Shown here in pieces: positions 1 through 10,534 of a stretch of DNA of 40,630 bases. Position numbers and translations under genes: made by a program. Origin of the DNA: Planctomycetota bacterium (GTDB lineage: Bacteria > Planctomycetota > Phycisphaerae > Phycisphaerales > SM1A02); contig JADFOJ010000024.1 of NCBI GenBank assembly GCA_022562915.1, positions 1 to 40,630 on the forward strand, in the 5' to 3' direction. The notes under the pieces were generated by a model. It made no database searches and was not told the DNA's origin. It saw only the letters and a program-made list of their open reading frames with translations. Every line of letters starts with the position of its first letter. The first letter of the stretch is position 1.

Positions 1-168
1 GACTCGCTCAACCGTGCCACCCTCAGAGTCTGCGTTTCGTACGTGTATGTCCGCGCAGAGTCTGTGTGGCACGGTCGAGCGAGCGAAGCGAGCCTCGCCC
101 GTGGAGCGAGGTCCAACGCCACGGGCGACCTCGTCCGCCTGCGGCGGACTCGCTCGACCGTGCCACCC
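1..168. repeat. Cluster of small dispersed repeats with palindromic cores
   Basis: Two 22-bp copies at 1-22 and 147-168 differ at one base and end in CCGTGCCACCC. An inverted relative lies between them at 64-103: it starts GTGTGGCACGGTCGAGC, has a 15-nt centre, and ends CGCCCGTG. The same outer blocks recur exactly, in opposite orientation, at 32836-32865 around a 5-nt centre. A 7-bp hairpin, GTCCGCC-TGC-GGCGGAC, sits at 133-149. No credible gene is seen here. The layout resembles REP-like extragenic elements downstream of the minus-strand gene that ends at 177. Confidence 0.6.
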
Positions 169-176
169 GCTATTTC

Positions 177-1424
177 TTAGTACGGAAGCTGCACCGTGAA
201 CCGCACCTGGTCGGAGCGGTACCCGTCGTCGAAGTCGCCGGAGTATCCGAAGGTAAGGTTGAAGCCGTTGGGCGAGCGGAAGCCGAATCCGGCGCCGGGC
301 GTCCAGTAGGTATCCACGGCCGCGTCCTTCAGAAACTGCGTGTACGTCACGGTGCCGTAGACGTAGAAGCTCTCACCGACGTTGAGCGTCGTCTTGATCC
401 CGTTCTTCCAGATCTGCTGGCTCACGCCCGGATCGAATTCGAAGTCCTCGTAGCGCATCGTGATGCCTTCGTGGACGCTGTACTGGCTGCTGAACGACAC
501 GCGTACCCTCGTGAAATCCAGGTTGACCGTACCGAGCAGCCCGCCGCCGCCGATGAGGCCGCCGGAGACAAGGTCCACGGACCCTGCCGCAGCCAGTGTC
601 CCGAACGGCGTGAGGGTGAGGCCCAGCGGGCTCTCATCGCTTGGCGAGATGACGCGGATCGGTACGGCCAGACTCGCCTGGACGTTGAGAATGTCGGCGC
701 CTTCGATCTCCGTGTAGTTGATGGGAACCAGCAACGCGATCGAAACCTCCGGGCTCAGGACCCACTCCAGCGACGGTACCAGCGAGACGCTGCTGCCGTT
801 GCCCACGTCGGTCGTGATGTTGCTGTAGACGGTATCGAGGCGACCGCGCAGGCCCGCCCGGAACGGTTCGCCGTCGACCTGCCGGCGCTCCCAGGCGGTC
901 AGGTCAGCGTGCAGCCCGAAGCGTTCGAAGACGTACGTCGCCGATCGCGCCGTCGTGGACAGGGGCGAGCCGTCCGTCACCGCGATCAGCGACAGCGTGT
1001 TGATCTTGTTGATGAACGCCGTGAGCTGTTGCGCGATGTTGTCCTCGAGGAACTGCTCGAGCTGGCCCTGGAGGTCGCCGCCCGTAAACGTGAAGGTCTG
1101 GGCCGCGGCGCCGAGAACCGTGAACGTGAGGGTCGCCGTCTGGGTGCTCGGATCAACGGTGATGGTGATCACGTTGTCGATGCCCGCGAAGCTGATGCTT
1201 GCCGAGAATGCCGCGCCGGAGAAGGACGTGAACGCCCCCTGGGCATTGACGAGTTCGCTGAGCAGGTCCGGCAGGCTGGACCCACCGACCACGAGGACCG
1301 GGATTCCACTGCCGTCGGTGTTGGTGACGACGATCTCCCAGAGGTCGGCGGCGCGGGCGGTCGGCGTCCAGAGCAGCAGCGCCGCAAGGATCACCAGGAT
1401 CCTGCCCCGGCGTGCACGTCTCAT
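177..1424 (-). CDS. Secreted outer-membrane beta-barrel-like protein, function unknown
   Basis: The protein has about 415 residues when started at the ATG at 1424; an in-frame ATG at 1442 would add six. The N-terminus is a clear Sec signal: an arginine-rich n-region, a Leu/Ala-rich core and a TARA-A type cleavage site. The first half of the mature part is rich in Thr, Ser and Ala and looks like beta-structure. The second half, from about residue 165, shows alternating hydrophobic/polar strands and ends in an aromatic residue (strand QVRFTVQLPY), the usual signature of an outer-membrane barrel or autotransporter-type domain. No catalytic motif is visible. It is divergent from the homogentisate dioxygenase gene. 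I do not recognise the family; the location is inferred. Confidence 0.7.
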   Translation of the reverse strand: MRRARRGRILVILAALLLWTPTARAADLWEIVVTNTDGSGIPVLVVGGSSLPDLLSELVNAQGAFTSFSGAAFSASISFAGIDNVITITVDPSTQTATLTFTVLGAAAQTFTFTGGDLQGQLEQFLEDNIAQQLTAFINKINTLSLIAVTDGSPLSTTARSATYVFERFGLHADLTAWERRQVDGEPFRAGLRGRLDTVYSNITTDVGNGSSVSLVPSLEWVLSPEVSIALLVPINYTEIEGADILNVQASLAVPIRVISPSDESPLGLTLTPFGTLAAAGSVDLVSGGLIGGGGLLGTVNLDFTRVRVSFSSQYSVHEGITMRYEDFEFDPGVSQQIWKNGIKTTLNVGESFYVYGTVTYTQFLKDAAVDTYWTPGAGFGFRSPNGFNLTFGYSGDFDDGYRSDQVRFTVQLPY

Positions 1425-1601
1425 GGGGGGCCATTGCCTCATCGCTGTTCAAATCGTCAAAAGTCGGGGGCGGGTTGACGGCGGGATGGAAGGTTTCCAC
1501 CAGTGTGTCTGAACCGGGGATCCCGGCTAGAATCGCTCCTGCGGGCGGCGGTGAGGCGATTGCGGCCTCAGCACCGGCCTCGGCCACGGGAGCAAGCGTT
1601 C

Positions 1602-2873
1602 ATGCCCTACTACTTCAAGCTCGGCCAGGTGCCGCCGAAGCGGCACATCCAGTTCCGTCGCCCCGATGGGGCGCTGTACTCCGAGGAGGTCTTCGGCACC
1701 GAGGGCTTCGTCGGTCCGACCACCACGCTGTACCACATCCATGCTCCGACCCAGGTCACGGGGTGGAAGGCGATGTACTCCACGACGCCCCGGTACGTCG
1801 AGGTGGACACGATGCGGATGCGCCACCTCAAGACGACGCCGATGCAGCCGAAGGGAGATCCGGTCACGGGCCGGGTGATTCTCTTCGGCAACTCGGATTG
1901 CGAGATAAGCGTCTGCGTCCCCGCCGAGCCGATGGAGTACCACTACAAGAACGGCATGGGCGACGAGTGCATCTTCGTGCACCACGGTTCGGGCACCGTC
2001 CACACGGCGTTCGGGACACTCCGCTTCCGCCGCAAGGACTACATCATCATCCCCAAGGGCACGATCTACCGGATGGTCTTCGACGAGACGGCCGAAGGCG
2101 ACCCTGCCCCACGGATGCTGGTCATCGAGACAGCCAACGGCTCGCACATTCTGCCGCCGCCGCGGTACCTTTCCAAGAAGACCTCCCAGTTCCTCGAGCA
2201 CGCACCGTATTGCGAGCGCGACCTGAGGACGCCGGAACTGCCGCTGACCTTCGACGAGTCGGGCGAATTCGAGGTGCGGATCAAGGCCCTTCACAAGGTG
2301 CACAGGTACGTCTACGACTACCACCCGCTCGACGTCGTCGGCTGGGACGGCTGCTACTACCCCTACCTGTTCAACATCGACGACTTCAGCCCTATCACCG
2401 GCACGCTGCACATGCCGCCGCCGACGCACCAGACGTTCGAGGCGCACAACTTCGTGATCTGCTCGTTCTGCCCGCGGGCGCTCGACTACCACCCCCAGGC
2501 GGTCCCCATACCCTACAACCACTCCAACATCGACTCCGACGAGGTGCTCTATTACGTCGAGGGCAACTACAAGGCCCGCAAGGGTATCGAGATCGGTTCG
2601 GTGACCCTGCACCCGCAGGGCATCCCGCACGGACCCCATCCGGGCACCGTCGAGGGATCGCTCGGCAAGAACTGGACCAACGAGCTGGCGGTGATGTGCG
2701 ACACCTTCCGCCCGCTGTACCCGACCCAGGCGGCGCTGGATCTCGATGACGCGGCCTACCCGGAGAGCTGGACCGGCGAGCACGTCCCGAAGACCGCCGG
2801 CAAACATCATCCCGACGGCCAGCACAAGGTTCCGGCGCGAACGGTCAGCGAGGCGGTTGACACGAGCGGCTGA
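1602..2873 (+). CDS. hmgA: Homogentisate 1,2-dioxygenase
   Basis: About 423 residues, close to the family norm. The enzyme is the Fe(II) dioxygenase that opens the ring of homogentisate to maleylacetoacetate in tyrosine and phenylalanine breakdown. The C-terminal cupin carries the expected ligand region: NHSNIDSDEVLYYVEG supplies a His and an acidic ligand, and LHPQGIPHGPHPG supplies the following histidines. The N-terminal block MPYYFKLGQVPPKRHIQFR fits bacterial homologues, so I start at the ATG at 1602 rather than at the open frame beginning at 1503. The gene is followed 13 nt later by a DUF1573 gene. The next enzyme found, fumarylacetoacetase, lies about 4 kb away on the other strand, and no GST-type maleylacetoacetate isomerase is present in the window. 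Confidence 0.93.
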   Translation: MPYYFKLGQVPPKRHIQFRRPDGALYSEEVFGTEGFVGPTTTLYHIHAPTQVTGWKAMYSTTPRYVEVDTMRMRHLKTTPMQPKGDPVTGRVILFGNSDCEISVCVPAEPMEYHYKNGMGDECIFVHHGSGTVHTAFGTLRFRRKDYIIIPKGTIYRMVFDETAEGDPAPRMLVIETANGSHILPPPRYLSKKTSQFLEHAPYCERDLRTPELPLTFDESGEFEVRIKALHKVHRYVYDYHPLDVVGWDGCYYPYLFNIDDFSPITGTLHMPPPTHQTFEAHNFVICSFCPRALDYHPQAVPIPYNHSNIDSDEVLYYVEGNYKARKGIEIGSVTLHPQGIPHGPHPGTVEGSLGKNWTNELAVMCDTFRPLYPTQAALDLDDAAYPESWTGEHVPKTAGKHHPDGQHKVPARTVSEAVDTSG

Positions 2874-2886
2874 AAAGGAACGACCG

Positions 2887-4074
2887 ATGCTCCTGACACG
2901 ATCGACCCGTTCCCGGGCCATGACGTTGTCGGCGACACTGTTGCCTGTGGTGTTCGCCGTCGGGCTCCCCGCGTGCGGCAGGATCCCGGCCGAAGGCAGC
3001 GGGCAGACCGAGACGGCTGCCGCCGCGGAAGAGGCCGCCGACGCGCATGATTCGTCGGGCGTCCAGGACATGGGATTCGGGTACACCCCGGCGCGCGGGT
3101 CCGTGCAGACGGTCCCGCCCGGTTCCGTGGCCGTCGAGTTCGAGCCCGCCGAGATGAACTTCGGCGTGCTGTCGCCGGGCGCGGCCGTCCGTGGGACGAC
3201 GAGACTGTGGAACGTCGGCACCGAGGAGCTTCGGATCAGCAGGTCGATCACCAGTTGCGGCTGCACCGCCACCGAGGACCTGGCGGGTCGCGTGATACCG
3301 CCCGGCGGCTACATCGAGTTCACGACCACGATGAACATGAAGTCCGGGCTCGGCGAGAAGAAGGAGAAGATCACCGTCTACTTCGAACCCGGCGGAGAGC
3401 GTGTCGCGATCCAGTACTACACGGCCGAGTTGAGCCTGCCGATCCGCCTGACGCCGCCGTACCTGAACGCGTCCAGGCGCGTCAACGACCAGTGGGTCCA
3501 CACGACGGCGGGCGAGATCGTACTCGCCGCGCAGGATGGCCGGCCCTTCAGTGTCCTGCGCGCCCACGGCGAGGCGCCGGAGTTCGTCGGCTTCGATCCC
3601 GCCACCGACCAGCCGCGGAGCGAGTACACGCTTCGCTGGGACCTGCGCCGCTTCGAGGGCGTGATCCCGTGGTTCTGGGTCATCGAGACGGACCGGCCCG
3701 ACTGCCCGCTGATCGATGCCAGGATCCGGCACTCCTCGACGCTGCCGGCCAAGCCGCCGGGGCGGCCGTGGGTTCCCAAGGACCAGCGGATCCTGGTCGG
3801 CACCGTGCAGCCCGGCGAGGCGTTCGAGGTGGTGACGAAGATCGAGTACAACGGCGGCTACCCGCCCGACCCCACCACCGCCACCGTCGTCAGCGAGTCG
3901 ACGTTGTTCCAGGCTGAGCTCATCGAGGCACAGGTCGACGGCCAGTACCTGCAGTTCCGCATTCGCGTGAGTGCCGCCGACAACGCCGGGCCGGGGCTGC
4001 TGTACGGATCGCTGGCCATCGGGGCGTCCGGGTTCACCGGGTCGCTGCACATCATCGGCGCTGTCGAGCGATGA
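2887..4074 (+). CDS. DUF1573-domain secreted protein, probable lipoprotein
   Basis: 395 residues from the ATG at 2887, preceded by an AAGGAA ribosome site. The N-terminus is a signal sequence ending in VGLPAC, a near-lipobox, so the protein may be lipid-anchored; proline at -2 makes this less certain. From about residue 80 it has a DUF1573 / ASPM-SPD2-Hydin-like Ig fold: FGVLSPGAAVRGTTRLWNVG, then SITSCGCT and an immunoglobulin-like strand pattern. A second beta-rich part follows to the C-terminus. DUF1573 proteins are very common in planctomycetes and bacteroidetes; their role is unknown. Its stop overlaps the start of the DUF192 gene (ATGA at 4071-4074), so the two are probably translated together. 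Confidence 0.82.
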   Translation: MLLTRSTRSRAMTLSATLLPVVFAVGLPACGRIPAEGSGQTETAAAAEEAADAHDSSGVQDMGFGYTPARGSVQTVPPGSVAVEFEPAEMNFGVLSPGAAVRGTTRLWNVGTEELRISRSITSCGCTATEDLAGRVIPPGGYIEFTTTMNMKSGLGEKKEKITVYFEPGGERVAIQYYTAELSLPIRLTPPYLNASRRVNDQWVHTTAGEIVLAAQDGRPFSVLRAHGEAPEFVGFDPATDQPRSEYTLRWDLRRFEGVIPWFWVIETDRPDCPLIDARIRHSSTLPAKPPGRPWVPKDQRILVGTVQPGEAFEVVTKIEYNGGYPPDPTTATVVSESTLFQAELIEAQVDGQYLQFRIRVSAADNAGPGLLYGSLAIGASGFTGSLHIIGAVER

Positions 4075-4586
4075 TCCGGAGCAGTCTCGTCGTCGCTGTC
4101 GGCGTCACCGTGATTCTCCTGATCGCGGCCGCGGGACCGACCACTGCACCGGATGAGTCCAAACCCGTTCGCGAACAGGTGGTCATCGACGGCGAGACCT
4201 TCCGGCTGGAGCTGGCCGTCACCGACCAATCACGAACCCGCGGCCTCGGCGGCCGCACGAAGATCGACGCCGACGGCGGCATGCTGTTCGTCTTTCGCCA
4301 CGCGCGGGGGCGGACCTTCTGGATGAAGGACTGCCTGGTTGACATCGACGCGATGTTCCTGGACGACCGCGGCCGCATCACGGCAGTGCACAAGATGAAG
4401 AAGCAGCCGCCGCGCGCCGACGACGAGAGCCTCGCCGCCTACGAGCACCGGCTGAAGCATTACCCCAGCAGGGGACCGTCCCGCTTCGTCATCGAGTTGC
4501 GGGCAGGATCGATCGACCGCCTGAAAATCAAACGCGGACAGACGATCAGACTGGACTTGTCGCGCCTCAAGAAGAAGGCGCGGTAG
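4071..4586 (+). CDS. DUF192 family secreted protein
   Basis: 171 residues. An N-terminal hydrophobic segment (about residues 5-22) is followed by a DUF192 domain: the family blocks LAVTDQSRTRGLGGR, GGMLFVFRHARGRTFWMKD and VDIDAMFLDDRGRITAVH are all present in order. DUF192 proteins are small exported proteins of unknown function. The C-terminal tail is strongly basic (LSRLKKKAR), longer than in minimal family members. The start codon overlaps the stop of the upstream DUF1573 gene by 4 nt, so co-translation is likely. Confidence 0.88.
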   Translation: MIRSSLVVAVGVTVILLIAAAGPTTAPDESKPVREQVVIDGETFRLELAVTDQSRTRGLGGRTKIDADGGMLFVFRHARGRTFWMKDCLVDIDAMFLDDRGRITAVHKMKKQPPRADDESLAAYEHRLKHYPSRGPSRFVIELRAGSIDRLKIKRGQTIRLDLSRLKKKAR

Positions 4587-4631
4587 GAACTGTTGTGAGC
4601 GCTGCGTACGGCGCTCCGGCCGTACACTGCG

Positions 4632-6239
4632 CTAACCCCAGTTTCCCAGCAGGACCAGCAGGTCGAGAATGCCGACCGAGCAGTCGCCGTCGAAGTCTGC
4701 CGGGCATGCCTGCGGCGTGCCGCAGTCTGAACATGAACCCCAGGCACCGAGCAGGGCGAGGAAGTCCACCATGCCCACGATGCCGTCGCCGTTCAGGTCG
4801 CTCGGCAACGCGGCAGGCGCGCAGTCGGGGATCGTGACGCAGATCTCCGTCGAGCAGCAGAACCCGCCGTCGTTGACAAGGGCGGTGAAGCACAGCTCCT
4901 CGCCCACGGCTCCACCCGATGCGGTGAACGTGACCTGTGTCGTGCCGCCGGTGCAGGCGTTGAGCCCCTCGATGCTGACAGTGAACGTCGTGCCGTCCGC
5001 GTGACAGACGACCTCCTGGCTGGTGACCGCAAGGCAGCCGCCACCGAGCGACTCGAATGCTCCCATGTCCACGATGGGAAGCGTGCCGTTGCCGGTGTCG
5101 GGCGTCTCCGGGATCTCGAGGAAACGCGGGTTGCCGTCGAGGTCGGTCGTGATGTTCTCCGGCACGGCGGTGTTGTCGCCGGCGTCGATGCAGGGAGAAC
5201 CGGGTTGAAGCCGGATATCGTTGGGACATACGGAACACAGGTCGAACGCCATTTCGGCGCACTCAACGGCCCAGAAGTCGTCGCAACACGATGGCAGGAC
5301 ACTGCAGACAGCTGCCACGCAGTCGGGATCATCGCAGCCGGAATCAAAGTGGAACACGCAGCAGTTGCCGGCGCTGACAAAAAGCGGGTCGGCGTCGATG
5401 TTGCCGATTCCCTCGAAGCCACCTTGTACATCGCTGAAGCGAACGGTGGTCAATGAAACGCCTGCGATCTGGGATACGGTGTTCCCCCAGAAGATGCAGT
5501 TGGTCACCAGAGGTTCGCTGAGGCTGGTGCTGGTCATTCCCGAACTCCCATTGCCGAAGAACGTGCAGTTGATCACAGTGGGATTGCTCTGTTGCTGATT
5601 CCTCATCCCGGCACCGGCACCGCCGATATTCCCAACGAACCTGCAGTTCACCACGACAGGGGCACTGGCGTCGGTGTTGGACATGCCACCGCCCGTGCCA
5701 AATGTGACACCGTCAAACACCTGGTTCGCGGTGAAGGTGCAGTTGATCACCATCGGGTGAGCAGCTTTGTTGAGCATCCCACCGCCAGAGAACGCAGAGT
5801 TCCGGCTGAAAGTACAGTTCACTACCGTCGGGCTGCCGCGGTTGTTGACCATGCCGCCGCCGTGGTCGTCATCCCCCCCTCCGTTGGCGTTGCCGCCGGT
5901 GATGACGAAGCCGCTGAGGACCGTGTTTGCGCCCTCGTCGCTCACGCACTGTACGACGTGGAAGTTGCCGGTGCCGTCGATCGTCGTCACCTCCGGCCCG
6001 TCCGAACTCCGCAGCGTGATCGCCTTGCCAAGGAAGTTGATCGCCTCGAAGTACGTCCCGGGAGCGACGACGATCTCGTCCATGTCCACGGCGTTGTCGA
6101 TGGCTGTCTGGATCGAGCAGTACGGCTCGGCCACGGACCCGTTGCCGGGGCCGGGTCAGTTGTCGGCATCGACGTGAATGACACTTGCCTGGGCGGTCGA
6201 GAGGGTCAGGACTGTCACGGCAGCGAGCAGGTTCTGCAT
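4632..6239 (-). pseudogene. Parallel beta-helix surface protein with C-terminal dockerin pair, interrupted by TGA
   Basis: The natural start is the ATG at 6239, giving a signal peptide MQNLLAAVTVLTLSTAQA and then SVIHVDADN. Codon 28 (6158-6156) is TGA. The same frame then continues PGPGNGSVAEPYCSIQTAID and stays open for 500 codons from the GTG at 6134. In this protein type the position is normally Cys (DNCPGPG), so TGC has apparently become TGA. The body is a right-handed beta-helix of the 'choice-of-anchor Q' kind with repeated VVNCTF/GGGM rungs. Then come a Cys-rich stretch (nt 5238-5342), an Ig-like domain, and two calcium-loop dockerin repeats (DLNGDGIVGMVDFLALLGAWG and a relative) ending in NWG. 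Either a recent nonsense mutation, a sequencing error or readthrough; the 3' part shows no other damage. Confidence 0.72.
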
Positions 6240-6337
6240 GCAGCACCTCATCGATGGCATTATCGCTGCATGCCAGTGACAAAGTCAACGGCATTCTCGC
6301 CTGCTCCAGGTGACCGAGCACATTCAGGCACGGTCAT
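6240..6337. other. Intergenic stretch between divergently decaying genes
   Basis: About 100 bp between the start of the beta-helix gene and the end of the methyltransferase remnant. It is visibly less GC-rich than its surroundings and probably holds the promoter of the minus-strand beta-helix gene. I could not assign a confident promoter or RNA. Confidence 0.3.
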
Positions 6338-6586
6338 TCAGCCCCTCAGGCGGGGCAGAAATCTACCCGTACGCCCCATGGAGTCCGTGTACGCGTCGCC
6401 GAACCGCGCGATGAGCCGGTGCTCCTCGGTCCCGGTCCGCATCACGAACAGCGCGATCATCACCGCGCCGGTCAACGCGAGGAACCGGTTCTCCGTCACG
6501 AGCGAGTCCGCGGTGACGGCCGGCGCGGCCGCCGACCGCGCCATCCATGGCGGCGACCATGACACTCCGTAAGACAGTGTCGTCAT
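6338..6586 (-). pseudogene. C-terminal remnant of an isoprenylcysteine/phospholipid methyltransferase-like membrane protein
   Basis: 82 codons from an ATG at 6586, 29 nt after the fumarylacetoacetase stop. Residues 28-80 contain one membrane segment (FLALTGAVMIALFVMRTGTE) and then EEHRLIARFGDAYTDSMGRTGRFLPRL. That closely follows the conserved C-terminal end of ICMT-family methyltransferases (EE-x-L-x-x-x-FG-x-x-Y-x-x-Y-x-x-x-T-x-R-x-L-P). Full proteins have several more membrane helices upstream, and here the first 27 residues are unrelated. It is therefore probably a truncated gene end rather than a working enzyme. A small independent membrane protein is a less likely alternative. Confidence 0.5.
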
Positions 6587-6615
6587 GCACCCGTCAGTCC
6601 CCCGACTCTCCGGCG

Positions 6616-7938
6616 CTACACCGCCGGCAGGATCACGCCGCGGCAGTCGCCGAAACCGATGCGCGGCGCGCCGGGCTTCTCGCAGAACGCGCGGAAGGTC
6701 ACCTCGTCGCCGTCGGCGAGGAACGTGCGTTGTGTGCCGTCGGGAAGCTCGATCGGGTTCTGCCCCCGCCAGGACAACTCCAGCATGGATCCCCGCGACT
6801 CCTCGGTCGGGCCCGACACCGTTCCGCTGGCGAGCAGGTCGCCGGGCCTGAGGTTGCATCCGGTGCTGGCGTGATGCACGAGCATCTGCGCGACCGTCCA
6901 GTACATGTCGGTGAAGTTCCCGCGGCTCAATCGCACCGGCTCGGTGCCCGCGTCGCGCATCTGCTGCGACGCGAGGTACACCTCCACGGTGATGTCGTAC
7001 GCGGCATTGCCGGCGGGCTGGAGGTACTCCAGTACCGGCGGATCGTCGGGGCCGCGCGGCGGGGCCCCGACGCGGTATGGTTCCAAGGCGTCGAGCGTCA
7101 CCACCCACGGGCTCACGGTCGTCGCGAAGTTCTTGGCGTTGAACGGCCCCAGCGGCTGGTACTCCCATTTCTGCACGTCGCGCGCGGACCAGTCGTTGAG
7201 GATCACCATGCCGAAGATGTGGTCCAGTGCGTCGCTCATCGCGACGCGACCGCCCTGGTCGTTGCCCGGTCCCACGAAGACGGCCATCTCCATTTCGTAG
7301 TCCAGCAGGCGCGACGGGCCGAAGACCGGCGGCGCGGCATCGTCGGGCCGAAGCTGGCCGTGCGGCCGCCGGACGGGCGTGCCGCTGGGAACGATCGAGC
7401 TGGACCGCCCGTGGTACCCCACCGGCAGGTGCTTGTAGTTGGGCAACAGCGGGTTGTCCGGGCGGAACATGGAGCCGACGTTGGTCGCGTGGTGCACCGA
7501 CGCGTAGAAGTCGGTGTAGTCGCCGATCGTTGCGGGCAGGAGCATGTCGGCGTCGGTCATGCTCACCAGGCAGCGGTCGCGCAGTGCCGGATCGTCGCGG
7601 AGCGTCGGCGTGTCGGCGGCCAGCAGACGCGTCAGCGCCGCGCGGGTGCCCGCCCAGCAGGCACGACCCTGCGCCATGAACCCATTGAGCGTCGTCGCGG
7701 ACAAGGCACACGCCGCCTCCGGCGACAAGTCCGGCAGGATCCGCGCCTCCACGCACGCCTGAACATCGAGCACCTGGTCGCCGATGGCGACCGCGACCCG
7801 CGGCTCGTCGCCGGAACCCCGGCGCCGGAAGATGCCCAGCGGCAGGTTCTGGATCGGGAAATCACAGGTCGCGTCGTTGGCGGACTCGACCCAGCTGGGC
7901 AGGTTGTTCGTGGCGGTCGTGGTCGTCTTCGTGGTCAT
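6616..7938 (-). CDS. fahA: Fumarylacetoacetase
   Basis: 440 residues, full length. The enzyme hydrolyses fumarylacetoacetate to fumarate and acetoacetate, the last step of tyrosine breakdown. The small N-terminal SH3-like domain is followed by the FAH fold. Metal and catalytic residues are recognisable by alignment with the mouse enzyme: Asp143 and His150 in DYTDFYASVHHATNVG, Glu215 and Glu217 in DYEMEMAVFVG, Asp249 in ILNDWSARD, and Lys269 in FNAKNF. The start ATG overlaps the stop of the upstream unknown gene (ATGA, 7938-7935), so it is translationally coupled to that gene and, through it, to glnS. Confidence 0.96.
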   Translation of the reverse strand: MTTKTTTTATNNLPSWVESANDATCDFPIQNLPLGIFRRRGSGDEPRVAVAIGDQVLDVQACVEARILPDLSPEAACALSATTLNGFMAQGRACWAGTRAALTRLLAADTPTLRDDPALRDRCLVSMTDADMLLPATIGDYTDFYASVHHATNVGSMFRPDNPLLPNYKHLPVGYHGRSSSIVPSGTPVRRPHGQLRPDDAAPPVFGPSRLLDYEMEMAVFVGPGNDQGGRVAMSDALDHIFGMVILNDWSARDVQKWEYQPLGPFNAKNFATTVSPWVVTLDALEPYRVGAPPRGPDDPPVLEYLQPAGNAAYDITVEVYLASQQMRDAGTEPVRLSRGNFTDMYWTVAQMLVHHASTGCNLRPGDLLASGTVSGPTEESRGSMLELSWRGQNPIELPDGTQRTFLADGDEVTFRAFCEKPGAPRIGFGDCRGVILPAV

Positions 7939-8830
7939 GGTGATGTCGCGGCCAGGAGGTTCAGTGTTCGAAGGTCGGCCAGCGGCTCGGTGAACGAGCA
8001 GCTTCCGTAGCAGATCGCGAGGTGCTCGCGGGTGTCCAGCACCTCGTTGATGCCGATCGTGACGTCGCCGTAACGCATCCGGTCGTCGCCGAAGTCGAAT
8101 GAGTCCGGCGATTCGTCGATGAGGACGGTGGCGAGTTCGGCCTCTTCAAACGGGAACGAGCGAGCGAGGATGCCCGCGGTAAACACGTTGAGGAACCCGA
8201 ATTCGTCGGTTCCGACGGCCTCGGAGAAGTGCCGCAACGGGTGATGCAGCCCCGCGGTCGCCTTGAAGGGGATCTCCGCGGCGGCGCAGGCGGCGATGAA
8301 CCGGGCCAGGTGCTCCGGGGTCGGGTACGCGGACGCCTCCATCCCGCCGGTGCGGACCTTTGCGCCCGCGTCGCTGCCGGCGATCGCGGCGATCAGGCCG
8401 CGCGGATCATCGGTGACGGCGATCTCGAAGAATGGGAAGATGTCGTCGGGGATCCGGTCCAGGGCGTTCTCGATGTCATCCGCGGACGCCGCGCGCAGTT
8501 CGATCACCCGCACCTGTGCGAGGGCCGTGTGCGTGTGTTGGAAGTCGATGACCCGCTGGAGGTCGTCGTCGAGGCGGTCGTTCCTGACCAGCACTGTCAG
8601 TTGCCAGGGGTCGTTGTCGGTCGACAGGTGCGCTGCGGCATGCTTCTCGAACTCGTCGAGCCGCGCGGCAGGAATGATGAGGCTTCCCAGTGCCCATTCG
8701 TCGTCGCCGGCGAGGTACCCGGCGTAGTTGGCGATCGTGGTCGGCATGTCGAGCGTCGCGGGCGGAAACAGGCCCGCGTAGTCGATAAGGCCCGCCAGCA
8801 GCGTCTGCAGGGTCATGGGAACCGATTCCG

Positions 8831-8834
<4 letters not shown>
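7935..8834 (-). CDS. Unknown protein translationally coupled to fumarylacetoacetase, possibly TIM-barrel-like
   Basis: 299 residues from the ATG at 8834. This start overlaps the glnS stop by 4 nt, and the stop overlaps the fahA start by 4 nt, so the three genes form one coupled unit. I do not recognise the family. Visible features: an N-terminal [19 protein letters not shown] block, then alternating beta-strand/helix segments ([42 protein letters not shown]) that look like a beta/alpha barrel with Lys, Arg and paired His near strand ends, and a C-terminal [16 protein letters not shown] with two Cys. No signal peptide or membrane segment is seen, so it is cytoplasmic. The context suggests a role in aromatic amino acid breakdown; this is inference. 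Confidence 0.75.

Positions 8835-10534
<1,700 letters not shown>

Noticed and set aside
1527-3272. 581-codon minus-strand open frame over hmgA
   Set aside because: Antisense shadow of hmgA and the DUF1573 gene; the composition is Arg/Val/Asp-rich and no motif is seen.
6156-6158. Selenocysteine codon in the beta-helix protein
   Set aside because: The residue is a structural Cys in a secreted protein, with no redox motif, and no SECIS-like hairpin was identified. A nonsense change or sequence error is simpler. Kept only as a point to check.
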